Source: Edaphocola aurantiacus (GTDB lineage: Bacteria; Bacteroidota; Bacteroidia; Chitinophagales; Chitinophagaceae). Taken from it: a stretch of DNA of 64,000 bases. The stretch spans positions 990,928-1,054,927 of the forward strand of contig NZ_VOSI01000001.1 in the NCBI RefSeq assembly GCF_019797745.1, written 5' to 3'. The translations under genes were made by a program, and so were the position numbers. This document shows positions 17,234 to 24,574 of the stretch, one piece after another (position 1 is the first letter of the stretch; every line of letters begins with the position of its first letter). The notes beneath the pieces are model-generated. The model ran no database searches, had not been told where the DNA came from, and saw nothing but the letters and a program-made list of their open reading frames with translations.

Positions 17234-18421
17234 TCAATCAATTTTTAACCTCACTTTACCCGTCAATAATTGCTGCATCAGTCCTTTCTTCTGTTCCCGC
17301 AGCTTATTGTCCTTCGCTTTAAGTAAGCCTATCTCTTTATCGGCCGCCTGCAGCACCTTGGCAATGGCGGTTTGTTCCTTGAGTAATGGAAAATTTACTC
17401 TCACTTTATACAGGTTGTCAGGATGAATCCGCTTAGAACCAGTACCTGTCGATATTTTTTCAAGAGATTTGTAAAAGTTCTCCTGACTGAGAAAGAGCAA
17501 GAAAAAAATGGGGATTACGCCAGCTTTAAAATCAAAGGATGGAATATCCTGTGAGCTTTCATACGCATCTAAATCTTCTGGAATTATTCCGAAAGCTCCT
17601 TTGTGCAAGTTTTGCTTGCCATATATAAATTGCCCTTTTTTTCTTATAAAAAAATATGTGGCATCTTCCGCTTCTGAGCCTCTAAAATCCCTTTTTTCTA
17701 TCCCTCTTAAATTGAGTTTTACAGTTAATCTTTTGTTTGCATCATTCTCAGTAGATGGAATTTTACTCTCGGAAATAAGATCTCCTATGGCCATCTCTTT
17801 CCACTTTCCACCAAATCCCTTCAATCTTTTCTTACCAGTGAGCAATTGCTGCATCAGCCATTTTTTACGTTGTTCTTTTTGAACGATGAGTTGCCCGGTT
17901 TTTTGTATGGCCATATCCCAGGTGCCGAGTATAGAGGTTATAGCTTTTTGCTCAGGCAGTGGAGGGAGAGGGCAAAGAATTTTTGACAGGGTATCTTTAG
18001 TTAGTTTATATCTTCCCGCACCTTGTCTTGTTAAATGCGGTGTTAGCTCCTTTTGATTGAAATAATAAAAAAACCATTCTGTCAAATTTTCCTCTCCCTG
18101 TATAATATGTGCGTGGTTGTTGACATTGAACTTGCCCTCTACAAGGAGTGTCATTGGTAGTTCCTTCCATTTCAAAAAGTGATCTCCATCCTCACCTATT
18201 AATGCATACTTACCTTCTATTCGATACTCATTAATATAATCCTGAATTTTCGTAGGGCCATAGTATGGAAAGTTGCCTTTCATTTTAGCCCTCTCTTCTT
18301 CACTTATTGGTAATCTCAGGTTATTGCAAATTTTGAATGCTACTCCAACCGGTTTCACATCCCAGTCATTTGGAATTTCTTTATTGTAAAACACCTTAGT
18401 ATTTTTTGTTCTCGCCATCAT
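17234..18421 (-). CDS. hsdS: type I restriction specificity subunit, full length
   Basis: 395-residue DNA-recognition subunit with two target-recognition domains (about 20-150 and 205-335). Each is followed by a conserved helical spacer: PLPPLPEQKAITSILGTWD...LMQQLLTGKKRLKGF in the middle and LKEQTAIAKVLQAAD...LMQQLLTGKVRLK at the C-terminus. The repeated EQKAI/EQTAI and MQQLLTGK blocks show the usual internal duplication. The ATG overlaps the hsdM stop by four bases (ATGA). The bipartite target sequence cannot be predicted by eye. Confidence 0.95.
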   Translation of the reverse strand: MMARTKNTKVFYNKEIPNDWDVKPVGVAFKICNNLRLPISEEERAKMKGNFPYYGPTKIQDYINEYRIEGKYALIGEDGDHFLKWKELPMTLLVEGKFNVNNHAHIIQGEENLTEWFFYYFNQKELTPHLTRQGAGRYKLTKDTLSKILCPLPPLPEQKAITSILGTWDMAIQKTGQLIVQKEQRKKWLMQQLLTGKKRLKGFGGKWKEMAIGDLISESKIPSTENDANKRLTVKLNLRGIEKRDFRGSEAEDATYFFIRKKGQFIYGKQNLHKGAFGIIPEDLDAYESSQDIPSFDFKAGVIPIFFLLFLSQENFYKSLEKISTGTGSKRIHPDNLYKVRVNFPLLKEQTAIAKVLQAADKEIGLLKAKDNKLREQKKGLMQQLLTGKVRLKID

Positions 18422-19977
18422 TTCGCCAATTGTTTTAAATATTGGTTTATTTCTGTCTGTACCGCGCTCAATTCTTTTTCCAGCTTATCAATCTCTTTTT
18501 GTACGGCAGCTATATCCACTTCCGCTTCTTCTTCAAAAGTGTCCACATAGCGGGGTATATTCAGGTTAAAGTCGTTTTCCTGTAGCTCTTCTGCAGTAGC
18601 TACATAGCTGTATTTGTCTTCTATTACCCCTGGCTTTAGCTTGCCTGCGGCAAAGTTGCGGTAGGTGTTTACTATGTGCTTAATGTCGTCCGCCCGCAGC
18701 TTGTTCTGGTTCTTGGCAGATTCGTATTGCTTGCTGGCATCGATAAACAAAAAGTTGTTGCTGCTTTTTTGCTTGTTGAAAATGAGGATAGCGGCTGGGA
18801 TACCGGTGCCGAAAAACAGATTAGCGGGCAGGCCGATCACGGCTTCCAGCAGGTTCTCTTCTATGGTACGTTGGCGTATGCGGCCCTCACTGCTGCCCCG
18901 GAACAAGACTCCATGCGGCACTACCACACCGGCTTTGCCGTGCTCGTTCAGGGTTTCTATCATATGGCTGATAAAAGCCCAGTCGCCCTTGCTCTTAGGC
19001 GGCACGCCCCGCCAAAACCGATTGTATTTATCCGTTTCCGGGTCGTAACTGATGGTGGTTTTGTCGCCGTCCTTATCTTCAACCTTTCCCCATTTATCCA
19101 GGGAAAAGGGCGGATTGGCTATCACGGTATCGAACTTCATCAGCATATCGCCTTCCTTGAGCTTGGGGTTGCGGATGGTATCGCCCCAGCGGATGGTAGC
19201 GTTATCGAAGCCATGTAAAAACATATTCATCACCGCCAGGGCCCAGGTGCTGCCGTTGGCTTCCTGCCCGTATAACGAGAAATTATCGGAGCCTACTTCT
19301 TCACCGGCTTTGATCAACAGCGAAGCCGAACCGCAAGTAGGATCGCAAATACGGGAACCGGGCTTTGATTTGGTGAGCTGGGCCATAAGCGTAGATACTT
19401 CTTTGGGGGTAAAGAACTCTCCGGCTTTTTTACCGGCATCGCTGGCAAAATTCTCAATCAAAAACATGTAAGCCCCGCCAATGATGTCCACACCATCCAG
19501 GTGCGAGGGGCGAAGGTCCAGCGCGTCTTTGTTGAAATCCAGTAACAGGTTCTTCAACCGGGTGTTTTTGTCTTTAGGTTCGCCCAGCCTGCTGCTGTTG
19601 AAGTCTATGTTCTGGAAGATACCGGCCCCGTCTTCACTATACAGTTTTTCACGGTTAGCTTCTTCCAGGTCTGTAAGCGCAATATTGATCAATTCACCAA
19701 TATTGACATCATTACGGTGGTTGTATAAGTATTTGAAATGACTGTGCTCGGGTACAATAAAACGTTCGTGCTGCATAGCGCGTTTGGCACGTTGGGTATC
19801 GTTGTTATACTTTTTAAGGTAGCCCTCCATTTTATCGTCATGTACGTCGCTGAGGTATTTTACGAACAACATAGTGAGTACATAGTCTTTGTAAACACTT
19901 GGATCGATGCTTCCCCTGAAGGTGTCGCAGGCTTTCCAAACGGCATCGTTGATATCTTTCTGTGTGATCTTGGTCAT
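18418..19977 (-). CDS. hsdM: type I DNA adenine methyltransferase, HsdM subunit
   Basis: 519-residue N6-adenine methyltransferase that protects the host and forms the complex with HsdS and HsdR. The N-terminal HsdM_N region is followed by GEFFTPKEVSTLMAQL, the SAM-binding motif DPTCGSASLL (212-221) and the catalytic NPPF (288-291). A C-terminal coiled-coil-like stretch (EVDIAAVQKEIDKLEKELSA) would contact HsdS. Intact. The start is two bases after the half-size HsdS gene, and it overlaps hsdS by four bases. Confidence 0.97.
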   Translation of the reverse strand: MTKITQKDINDAVWKACDTFRGSIDPSVYKDYVLTMLFVKYLSDVHDDKMEGYLKKYNNDTQRAKRAMQHERFIVPEHSHFKYLYNHRNDVNIGELINIALTDLEEANREKLYSEDGAGIFQNIDFNSSRLGEPKDKNTRLKNLLLDFNKDALDLRPSHLDGVDIIGGAYMFLIENFASDAGKKAGEFFTPKEVSTLMAQLTKSKPGSRICDPTCGSASLLIKAGEEVGSDNFSLYGQEANGSTWALAVMNMFLHGFDNATIRWGDTIRNPKLKEGDMLMKFDTVIANPPFSLDKWGKVEDKDGDKTTISYDPETDKYNRFWRGVPPKSKGDWAFISHMIETLNEHGKAGVVVPHGVLFRGSSEGRIRQRTIEENLLEAVIGLPANLFFGTGIPAAILIFNKQKSSNNFLFIDASKQYESAKNQNKLRADDIKHIVNTYRNFAAGKLKPGVIEDKYSYVATAEELQENDFNLNIPRYVDTFEEEAEVDIAAVQKEIDKLEKELSAVQTEINQYLKQLAK

Positions 19978-19979
19978 TA

Positions 19980-20540
19980 TTAATACTTTATTGCGTTGTT
20001 GATTTGTTGTTGAATTTGTTTTTCCCGGAGCGTTTCAATGCCCAGCTTCAGTGCTTTTTCCCGGGTACGAAGCTGGGCGATTTGCAAAATCGCTTTTTGT
20101 ATTTCGATACCCGGCGCCGTAATTTCCAGGTTTTCCAAAACCTGTTTTGAAATAGAGGGTATGGAACTGCCGATGGCTTGTCCTTTTAAAACCGTTTGTG
20201 TTGCAGGGCTGTTGAGGAACCAGGCCAGGTAGGCAGGTAACAGTTTTTTATCTGTTAGTCTTACTACGAAAAAGGAAGTGGAAGCCACCGCCGCCTCATT
20301 ATGATCTTCAAAAACGGTGGCAAAGTTTTTAGTTCCTTTGGCCGCAAAAAGCACATCTCCCGCTTGCAGCCGATGCTTTTCAGCAATACCTTCAGCTGCC
20401 AGGTCAGGGTACAGCTCGGAAAGTAATTGTCCTTGTTCATCAAAATGTTTAGCCTGCAAATACAACACCTCACCCTGGCCTGAAGGTTTGGCAAAAAGTC
20501 CGGTCCGGATGCTGGCGATGTCTTTAATTTGCTTTTTCAA
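19980..20540 (-). CDS. half-size HsdS-like protein, one target-recognition domain
   Basis: 186 residues resembling one half of a type I specificity subunit: a single target-recognition domain (LQAGDVLFAAKGTKN, SIPSISKQVLENLEI) followed by one conserved helical region (IQKAILQIAQLRTREKALKL...TLREKQIQQQ). It is the first gene of the operon, two bases before hsdM. It begins with TTG (20538-20540) preceded by an AGAGGAT ribosome-binding-like sequence; no upstream ATG is available. Half-size HsdS proteins can dimerise to make a symmetric target, so it may give the system a second specificity or modulate complex assembly. Probably not a simple truncation because the ends are clean. Confidence 0.82.
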   Translation of the reverse strand: MKKQIKDIASIRTGLFAKPSGQGEVLYLQAKHFDEQGQLLSELYPDLAAEGIAEKHRLQAGDVLFAAKGTKNFATVFEDHNEAAVASTSFFVVRLTDKKLLPAYLAWFLNSPATQTVLKGQAIGSSIPSISKQVLENLEITAPGIEIQKAILQIAQLRTREKALKLGIETLREKQIQQQINNAIKY

Positions 20541-20551
20541 AATTTATCCTC

Positions 20552-20568
20552 TTGTAGTAATTCTACAA
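20552..20568 (-). promoter_or_regulatory. palindromic operator over the restriction-operon start
   Basis: Perfect 6-bp inverted repeat TTGTAG-N5-CTACAA. It overlaps the last bases of the TACTTTTG box and covers the expected transcript start, so a bound protein would block transcription. No helix-turn-helix regulator gene is seen in the island. Confidence 0.6.
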
Positions 20569-20595
20569 AAGTAAACAATTTTTATCAAACATCAA
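20566..20595 (-). promoter_or_regulatory. promoter of the island defence operon
   Basis: Read on the minus strand: TTG (20595-20593), 19 bases, TACTTTTG (20573-20566). This matches the Bacteroidota promoter consensus with the same spacing as before tRNA-Leu, rpmH and azurin. It lies 26 bases ahead of the TTG start of the first gene. Confidence 0.78.
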
Positions 20596-20844
20596 TTGTT
20601 TTTGTATAAAAATTATTAAGTAGGCAATCTACAAAAAAATATTTTGAATAAACCGGTGAGCATCACAAAATTATTTTTCGTTGATTATAATTTGTTAAGT
20701 GCTTAAAAACTCTTAATAAGCACGAAAAAAGGCTTAGCAGATTAATTAATATCTGTGTATCTTTATTATTATTTCGGCAGAAGGTATACTTTGACAAAAA
20801 TTTAACAAACAAGCGTTGCAAAGCATTGATATCCATAGTGTTTG
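20596..20844. other. A/T-rich right end of the island
   Basis: No gene seen. Strongly A/T-rich sequence between the operon promoter and the right attachment site. It probably includes upstream promoter DNA and recombinase-binding DNA, but I could not identify defined sites. Confidence 0.4.
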
Positions 20845-20862
20845 GAATCCATTCCTGGGCAC
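20845..20862 (+). repeat. right attachment site (attR core)
   Basis: Perfect 18-bp copy of the 3' end of tRNA-Leu (5275-5292), with no other part of a tRNA around it. Marks the right boundary of the island. Confidence 0.9.
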
Positions 20863-20890
20863 AAAAGGCTGATCAATCGATCAGCCTTTT
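20863..20890 (+). terminator. probable original terminator of tRNA-Leu, displaced by the island
   Basis: Perfect 12-bp stem AAAAGGCTGATC / GATCAGCCTTTT with loop AATC, followed by CCTTTTTT. It begins on the first base after the attR core, exactly where a tRNA-Leu terminator would have stood before insertion. It could also serve the convergent DsbA-like gene that ends at 20926. Confidence 0.85.
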
Positions 20891-20925
20891 CCTTTTTTAA
20901 TCTATTCCTGATTTCCAGGACCACA

Positions 20926-21936
20926 TTATCTCTTCACCCTCCAGATTGCCCCGTTCTTAATAGCAGCTTTCTCTAAATGCCCTGAAGCAACTAGATCGTC
21001 CAGCACTTGCTCACTCTTATCTCTTGGCGTTCCAGACAATTCAGCAAACTCTTTTGCGGTAAGGCTGTGGTATACTGAAAAAAGTGTTTCCCAGTTTTTT
21101 GGGTAATCACTTTTCATTACTTTCGGAAGTAGTTTATGGATGGTCGTTTCATAAACAGCATAGGACTTTGTGCCGTACACCATTTCTTTATTGCCCAGGC
21201 TATCCGCAAAAAATATAGTCGGAAAACCTCTCACACCATATTGTCTGGCCAACTGCAGATCTTCCTCAAACAGTACAACAGCCCCGTTTTCAAAATCAGT
21301 TTTTAACTGTGTTACATTTAAACCCACCTTTTGGGCTGCAGCAGCAATATGCTCCCACTTCGCAATATTCTTCTTCTGCAGGAATACCATCTCTCTTATC
21401 TCGCGTAAAAACAGAATGGCCTTTTGTTTGTCCTGCATCTGGGCCGCCTTGAATGCGATAGATGGAGGATAAGAAGAAGCCAAAGGATCTTCAATCCATA
21501 CATCTCCATCTATAGGCATATCATAGTATACACTTACTTCATCCCAGTGTCCGGCAACGTCAGAAGGCTTGCTTATACCTCCGCTATTATAGCTCCAGTC
21601 GGGCAATAAGCCCCCCATCCGGTATTCTATTTCCAGTTGCGCCCCATATTCCAGTTTTAATTTTCTCAACTGCGGTTCTATCCCCCAGCAGGAAGAACAA
21701 ATAGGATCGGTAAAATAGACCACCTTAACCGGCTTGTCTTTTGACTGAAGATTATTCCCGGCTGAATCTGCTGAACCTGAAAGGGGCATTTCACAAATCC
21801 CGGTTTGAGGATCACATAAAAGTGGATTTACACTCTTTGTTTCGTTTATCATACGTTTATCGCTTTTTTGTCCTGCACAACTGGAGAAGGTCCCCAGCAG
21901 TACAATTGTTATGCTTAAAATCTGTCTACTGATCAT
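20926..21936 (-). CDS. DsbA/FrnE-like thioredoxin-fold lipoprotein
   Basis: 336 residues with an N-terminal signal and probable lipobox ending at C20 (LLGTFSSC), so likely periplasmic and membrane-anchored. A thioredoxin-fold domain has the active-site CSSC at 80-83 (FTDPICSSCWGIEPQL) and an inserted helical domain, as in the FrnE/SpxH-like branch of DsbA proteins. A second cysteine pair (CDPQTGIC, 41-48) precedes it. The last 60 residues (LTAKEFAELSGTPRDKSEQ) resemble a small winged-helix appendage. Role: thiol-disulfide exchange, substrate unknown. It is divergent from an HxlR-type regulator that probably controls it. Confidence 0.85.
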   Translation of the reverse strand: MISRQILSITIVLLGTFSSCAGQKSDKRMINETKSVNPLLCDPQTGICEMPLSGSADSAGNNLQSKDKPVKVVYFTDPICSSCWGIEPQLRKLKLEYGAQLEIEYRMGGLLPDWSYNSGGISKPSDVAGHWDEVSVYYDMPIDGDVWIEDPLASSYPPSIAFKAAQMQDKQKAILFLREIREMVFLQKKNIAKWEHIAAAAQKVGLNVTQLKTDFENGAVVLFEEDLQLARQYGVRGFPTIFFADSLGNKEMVYGTKSYAVYETTIHKLLPKVMKSDYPKNWETLFSVYHSLTAKEFAELSGTPRDKSEQVLDDLVASGHLEKAAIKNGAIWRVKR

Positions 21937-22015
21937 GCAGCGTTCATTTTAAATGATGCCACAAAATTAGATCCTTACTAATATACAAACACTATTCATT
22001 ACCCTTAAGAAACTG

Positions 22016-22031
22016 GTTACCCATTGGTAAC
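22016..22031. promoter_or_regulatory. palindrome between divergent dsbA-like and hxlR-like genes
   Basis: GTTACC-CATT-GGTAAC, a perfect 6-bp inverted repeat in the 145-bp divergent intergenic region. ACTAATATAC occurs on each side (about 21978 and 22031). Candidate HxlR operator. Confidence 0.6.
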
Positions 22032-22081
22032 TAATATACCTTAATAATGTAATTTTGCTCACTGATTGATTCCGTATAAAC

Positions 22082-22441
22082 ATGAAGAAGCAAGCGCAAT
22101 GTAATATTACCACACAATGCCAGACCAGGATTCTCGCTATAAAAGATGCAATGGAGATTTTATCCGGCAAGTGGAAGTTCCATATTCTGGGCACATTATT
22201 GCTTAATGAAAAATTGCGTTTTATGGATCTTCTGAGAGAGGTTGAAGGCATTGCCCCTAAAATGCTGTCAAAGGAATTGCAGGACATGGAAATGAATCAA
22301 TTGATTACCCGTACGATTGTCCATACAAAGCCAATCACAGTAGAATATGCACTGACAGAAGCCGGCAAAACAGTTGGACCACTGATTGATGAACTGGCCA
22401 GCTGGGGCACGGCGTACAGAAATGCACTTTTTCATCAATAG
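22082..22441 (+). CDS. HxlR-family transcriptional regulator
   Basis: 119-residue winged-helix DNA-binding protein. It carries the HxlR pattern: AMEILSGKWKFHILGTLL, LRFMDLLREVEGIAPKMLSKELQDMEMNQLI (recognition helix region), then the wing VEYALTEAGKTVGPLIDELASWG. Two N-terminal cysteines (C7, C13) could sense thiol stress, as in other redox-active HxlR proteins. Divergent from the DsbA-like lipoprotein across a palindrome, so that gene is the likely target. Starts at ATG 22082. Confidence 0.92.
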   Translation: MKKQAQCNITTQCQTRILAIKDAMEILSGKWKFHILGTLLLNEKLRFMDLLREVEGIAPKMLSKELQDMEMNQLITRTIVHTKPITVEYALTEAGKTVGPLIDELASWGTAYRNALFHQ

Positions 22442-22520
22442 CCATAAGTCCTGCTGCTGCACATACCCTAAACCCGAAAAAAGTATCTTTAAACTCAGGC
22501 TGACCATTTAATACCACAAC

Positions 22521-22937
22521 ATGCATCGTTTACTACCCTTACTGTTTATTCTCTTTTCCGGCAACAGCTTTGGTCAATCTGCACTCAAACAGTTTGATGG
22601 TATATGGTATTGCAAAGCGGAAAGCCGCTACATGGAAATATTTCCCGATGCTGCAGACAGCAACCGGGTGACCATAAATGAATGGAAAGGTGTGCCGCAA
22701 CGTAAAGTTGCGATGAATGTAGATGCCTATACGGCATTGTTACGGGACCAGAAGCTCATTATTCCGGCAGATGACAAGGAACATCGCGCACCTTATTGCG
22801 AACTCAGCATCAAAGACGGTCAGCTGATATATACCTGCAATGGAGGAATGAATGTTACAGACCAGTTCCTGAACGGAGATCAATACAGCACAAGACTTAT
22901 TTTCATCAGAAAAACCGGCAAGAAAAAGCAGGACTGA
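22521..22937 (+). CDS. small secreted protein of unknown function
   Basis: 138 residues with a clear Sec signal peptide (MHRLLPLLFILFSGNSFGQ, cleavage near residue 19). The mature part (LKQFDGIWYCKAESRYMEIF) has an 'amount of substance' lipocalin-like feel, beginning with a short GIW motif, and ends in basic residues. I do not recognise the family. It stands alone, 80 bp after the HxlR gene on the same strand. Confidence 0.75.
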   Translation: MHRLLPLLFILFSGNSFGQSALKQFDGIWYCKAESRYMEIFPDAADSNRVTINEWKGVPQRKVAMNVDAYTALLRDQKLIIPADDKEHRAPYCELSIKDGQLIYTCNGGMNVTDQFLNGDQYSTRLIFIRKTGKKKQD

Positions 22938-23081
22938 TTCTGGCTATACTCCCCATTTCTTTTTTAACAATATTTTCGCCCCTTACGCTGCTCCTCTTTT
23001 TCTAACTTTAATGCCTGTTCATAACAGGTGTTGTGTACAGCATCCCAACCTTTTCATCGCCCTGCATTATTGTATCATTTT

Positions 23082-24182
23082 ATGAAGCAACTACTCTTTC
23101 TTTGTTGTTATTGCTTAGGCTGCCTGTCCGGTTTCGGTCAGCAGGCAGGTGCGTGGCAGAGCTTCTGGAATAATGACACGACCCTATTCGGTTTTAAAGA
23201 TGCGCAAGGCAAGGTGGTTATTCAACCCAGCTATAGCAGCATGTTCTTTGTCCGTAAGCTGGATCATATTGCAGCCTTAGCAGAACAGAAAGGCGAGCAA
23301 TGGGATAGTTATTATGTAACGCGATCCGGCAAGCAGGTGGCCAGGGACAGCCTGTATATATTTGACAATGCTTCCGATTGCGAAAGCGAAGGTTTTATCC
23401 GCTTCCGGGACCCGAAAACAGACAAAGCAGGCATGCTTAACCGTGATGGCCAGGTGGTCATACCCGCCGTGTATAATGACCTTAGCCCGGTGCATAATGG
23501 CATGATTGTTGTCCTGCGCGACGCACATAAGCAGCACTGGGATACTGCACAACATTCCGGTTGCGATCACTTTAGCTGGGTAGGCGGTCAAGAGCTATTG
23601 ATCGATACAGCAAACCGTGTTCTTATCGATTCCTTTCCGTATAACCAGGAACTGGATTTTTCATCTGTACACATTACTTCTAAACCAGAGCAACAGCAAG
23701 ACAGGATTAGCTTTAAGGGCACTAATGGCCGATATTATTCCTTTATCGATATGGATAAGGAATTTGAGCACTGGTTGCAACAGAAATTATTGCATCAGCT
23801 TTCAGTGCAAACAATGATCGGACATGCATTCCCGACAATGTGCACCTGGAGTGAAGAGGAAGGCTGGATTTTTCAAAAAGCATCATCCGTTCTGTCCCGC
23901 AACGAAGTACTCCTCAAAGCAAAACTCAAATGTGTGCAGGACAAAACATGTGACTATGCTATTGTTAGTGGAACCCTCAACCAGTTTATATATACTTCCG
24001 ATGATTTCAATATCTATTTTAATAATTGCGGTAATGCTGAAAGCTGGCGTTATCCGACCAAAAGCATCATAATAGATTATAGAAACGGAACAGATTTCAA
24101 ACAGGATCATTTTGAATTTTTACGCACCCCGCAAGGCTATAAGCTTATCTGCATCAGCCTGGGCCAAGACACCCTTAAATAA
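23082..24182 (+). CDS. secreted WG-repeat protein
   Basis: 366 residues with a signal peptide (MKQLLFLCCYCLGCLSGFGQ). The ATG at 23082 is preferred over the upstream in-frame start because it begins exactly at the signal sequence. The N-terminal half has WG/KWG-type beta repeats (LFGFKDAQGKVVIQPSYSSM; AGMLNRDGQVVIPAVYNDLS). The C-terminal half is unassigned. WG-repeat proteins are abundant in this phylum and usually cell-envelope associated; function unknown. It starts a tight three-gene operon, with the VOC gene two bases after its stop codon. Confidence 0.82.
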   Translation: MKQLLFLCCYCLGCLSGFGQQAGAWQSFWNNDTTLFGFKDAQGKVVIQPSYSSMFFVRKLDHIAALAEQKGEQWDSYYVTRSGKQVARDSLYIFDNASDCESEGFIRFRDPKTDKAGMLNRDGQVVIPAVYNDLSPVHNGMIVVLRDAHKQHWDTAQHSGCDHFSWVGGQELLIDTANRVLIDSFPYNQELDFSSVHITSKPEQQQDRISFKGTNGRYYSFIDMDKEFEHWLQQKLLHQLSVQTMIGHAFPTMCTWSEEEGWIFQKASSVLSRNEVLLKAKLKCVQDKTCDYAIVSGTLNQFIYTSDDFNIYFNNCGNAESWRYPTKSIIIDYRNGTDFKQDHFEFLRTPQGYKLICISLGQDTLK

Positions 24183-24184
24183 TC

Positions 24185-24574
24185 ATGTTACACCTGGAGC
24201 ATATACATCATATCGCCATTATCTGCAGTGATTATACCCGATCCCGGCATTTCTATACTGAAATACTGGGACTGAAAGTGATTCAGGAAGTGCACCGTGC
24301 AGACAGGGATTCCTACAAACTGGACCTGGCTCTGAACGGGCAATATGTAATTGAACTGTTTTCATTTCCCGATCCGCCCAAACGCCCGGGCAATCCGGAG
24401 GCCACAGGTTTGCGCCACCTTGCATTTGCAGTTAAAGACATTCAGGCATCGGTACAACAACTGGTGCTGCAGGGCATAAATTGCGAACCTATACGTACCG
24501 ATCCCTACACACAAAAACAATTTACTTTTTTTCAAGACCCGGACCAGTTGCCGATAGAACTGTACGAAATATGA
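24185..24574 (+). CDS. VOC-family glyoxalase-like protein (YaeR type)
   Basis: 129-residue vicinal-oxygen-chelate protein with two beta-alpha-beta-beta-beta modules. LEHIHHIAIICSDYTRSRHFY supplies the N-terminal metal histidine, and GLRHLAFAVKDI plus the terminal PIELYEI supply the remaining His/Glu ligands. It resembles E. coli YaeR, a glyoxalase-I-like protein of uncertain substrate. It is coupled to the next gene by a 4-base ATGA overlap. Confidence 0.9.
   Translation: MLHLEHIHHIAIICSDYTRSRHFYTEILGLKVIQEVHRADRDSYKLDLALNGQYVIELFSFPDPPKRPGNPEATGLRHLAFAVKDIQASVQQLVLQGINCEPIRTDPYTQKQFTFFQDPDQLPIELYEI

Larger units (their letters stand above)
5275..20862. mobile_element. 15.6-kb genomic defence island integrated in tRNA-Leu
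   Basis: Bounded by an 18-bp perfect direct repeat, one copy being the 3' end of tRNA-Leu. A tyrosine-recombinase gene (inactivated) lies next to the intact tRNA. All cargo genes lie on the minus strand: type I restriction-modification genes, a RuvC-like protein, a protein kinase, a Fic gene, a YgjP-like metallopeptidase and McrBC. Much of the cargo, especially 6700-10500, looks A/T-richer than the flanking core genes by eye. No conjugation, replication or relaxase gene is present, so it is an integrative island rather than a self-transmissible element, and with a broken integrase it is probably fixed. Confidence 0.9.

Noticed and set aside
24481-24570. 30-codon upstream extension of the beta-helix gene
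   Set aside because: It lies wholly within the VOC gene in another frame; the ATGA overlap start at 24571 is the natural one.
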